64,000 nucleotides of DNA from an uncultured Eubacteriales bacterium. GTDB taxonomy: Bacteria; Bacillota; Clostridia; Oscillospirales; UBA644. The DNA is taken from the NCBI GenBank assembly GCA_959604355.1, contig CAUHAO010000008.1, forward strand, positions 1 through 64,000, read 5' to 3'. Below the pieces are notes generated by a model. The model was not told the DNA's origin, made no database searches, and was given only the letters and a program-made list of their open reading frames with translations. The position numbers and the translations under genes were made by a program. Shown here piece after piece: positions 63,848 to 64,000 of the stretch. Numbering within the stretch: position 1 is the stretch's first letter; each line of letters begins with the position of its first letter.

Positions 63848-64000
63848 ATGGACAAGATTGAAATCACAAAAGACATGACTATCGGACAGGTGCTCTCCCT
63901 CGTTCCCGACTGCGCGGAACTGCTCATGGGTGCGGGAATGCATTGTCTGGGATGCCCCAGCGCGAGAGCTGAGTCCATCGAGCAGGCATGCGCCGTTCAC
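63848..64000 (+). CDS. DUF1858 protein, partial at window end
   Basis: The first 51 codons of a gene cut by the window edge: MDKIEITKDMTIGQVLSLVP, then LLMGAGMHCLGCPSARAESI. The CxxC in HCLGCPSA and the overall shape match the DUF1858 family, short hybrid-cluster-like or disulfide-related proteins of anaerobes. Full DUF1858 proteins are about 70 residues, so only the last part is missing. The role is unknown. Confidence 0.8.
   Translation, partial: MDKIEITKDMTIGQVLSLVPDCAELLMGAGMHCLGCPSARAESIEQACAVH

Overview
The window looks like a chromosomal piece of a fairly GC-rich, spore-forming, anaerobic member of class Clostridia (Oscillospirales/Christensenellales-like). This rests on: an uninterrupted Firmicutes-order S10-spc-alpha ribosomal cluster with zinc-type S14, zinc-type S4 and a clostridial KOW protein between map and infA; a YunB sporulation protein; a Firmicutes-type 6S RNA; an oxygen-sensitive class III ribonucleotide reductase (NrdD/NrdG); and housekeeping promoters of the TTGACA-17-TATAAT type. 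No species can be named from the sequence alone.

Layout. 1-3.4 kb: a small leftward phage-derived module (zinc-ribbon protein, DUF6291-type replication-like protein, heptad-repeat small protein, large terminase) surrounded by repeats. 3.5-10.8 kb: membrane/zinc-ribbon proteins, a phosphodiester glycosidase, ligA, yunB, a GME-fold protein, 6S RNA and a DUF1292 gene. 10.9-11.65 kb: non-coding tandem repeats. 11.65-27.6 kb: one long rightward operon from rpsJ to rplQ, including secY, adk, map, infA, rpmJ and rpoA, behind a structured leader with an internal intrinsic terminator. 27.6-30.2 kb: an AT-rich leftward pair (amidase-domain protein and PBP-like lipoprotein). 30.3-34.1 kb: argG-argH-argF with a phased array of ArgR-like half sites. 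34.3-43 kb: DnaJ-domain and membrane proteins, a Cys-rich protein, an XRE regulator with a small ImmA/IrrE-like protein, TspO, a HAD hydrolase, an EamA-like transporter and a zinc-type ABC importer with a Fur/Zur-like operator. 43-49 kb: a pseudo signal peptidase, an EamA transporter, nrdG, nrdD (with NrdR-like boxes and a fused thioredoxin-fold domain) and trxB. 49-55.4 kb: a TetR/E2-like acyltransferase/acyl-CoA ligase operon, DegV and HtrA. 55.6-64 kb: PBP1A, a LamG-domain surface protein, a double-SIS sugar-phosphate protein, a sugar-kinase-like protein and the start of a DUF1858 protein.

Two observations stand out. First, five intergenic elements (142, 1765, 9158, 11460 and 47954) share one architecture: an 8-9 bp outer stem enclosing three consecutive perfect or near-perfect hairpins, like a cloverleaf. 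Base changes compensate each other between copies, and one copy is inverted. Second, the promoter of the phage module and the promoter of the XRE/ImmA-like pair 33 kb away both carry a TCAC-N5-GTGA palindrome inside the -35/-10 spacer. This suggests that an ImmR/ImmA-type switch controls both loci.

The intergenic space is unusually rich in short tandem duplications, including tandemly repeated gene ends, terminator hairpins and leader peptides. Several proteins carry matching in-frame repeats.
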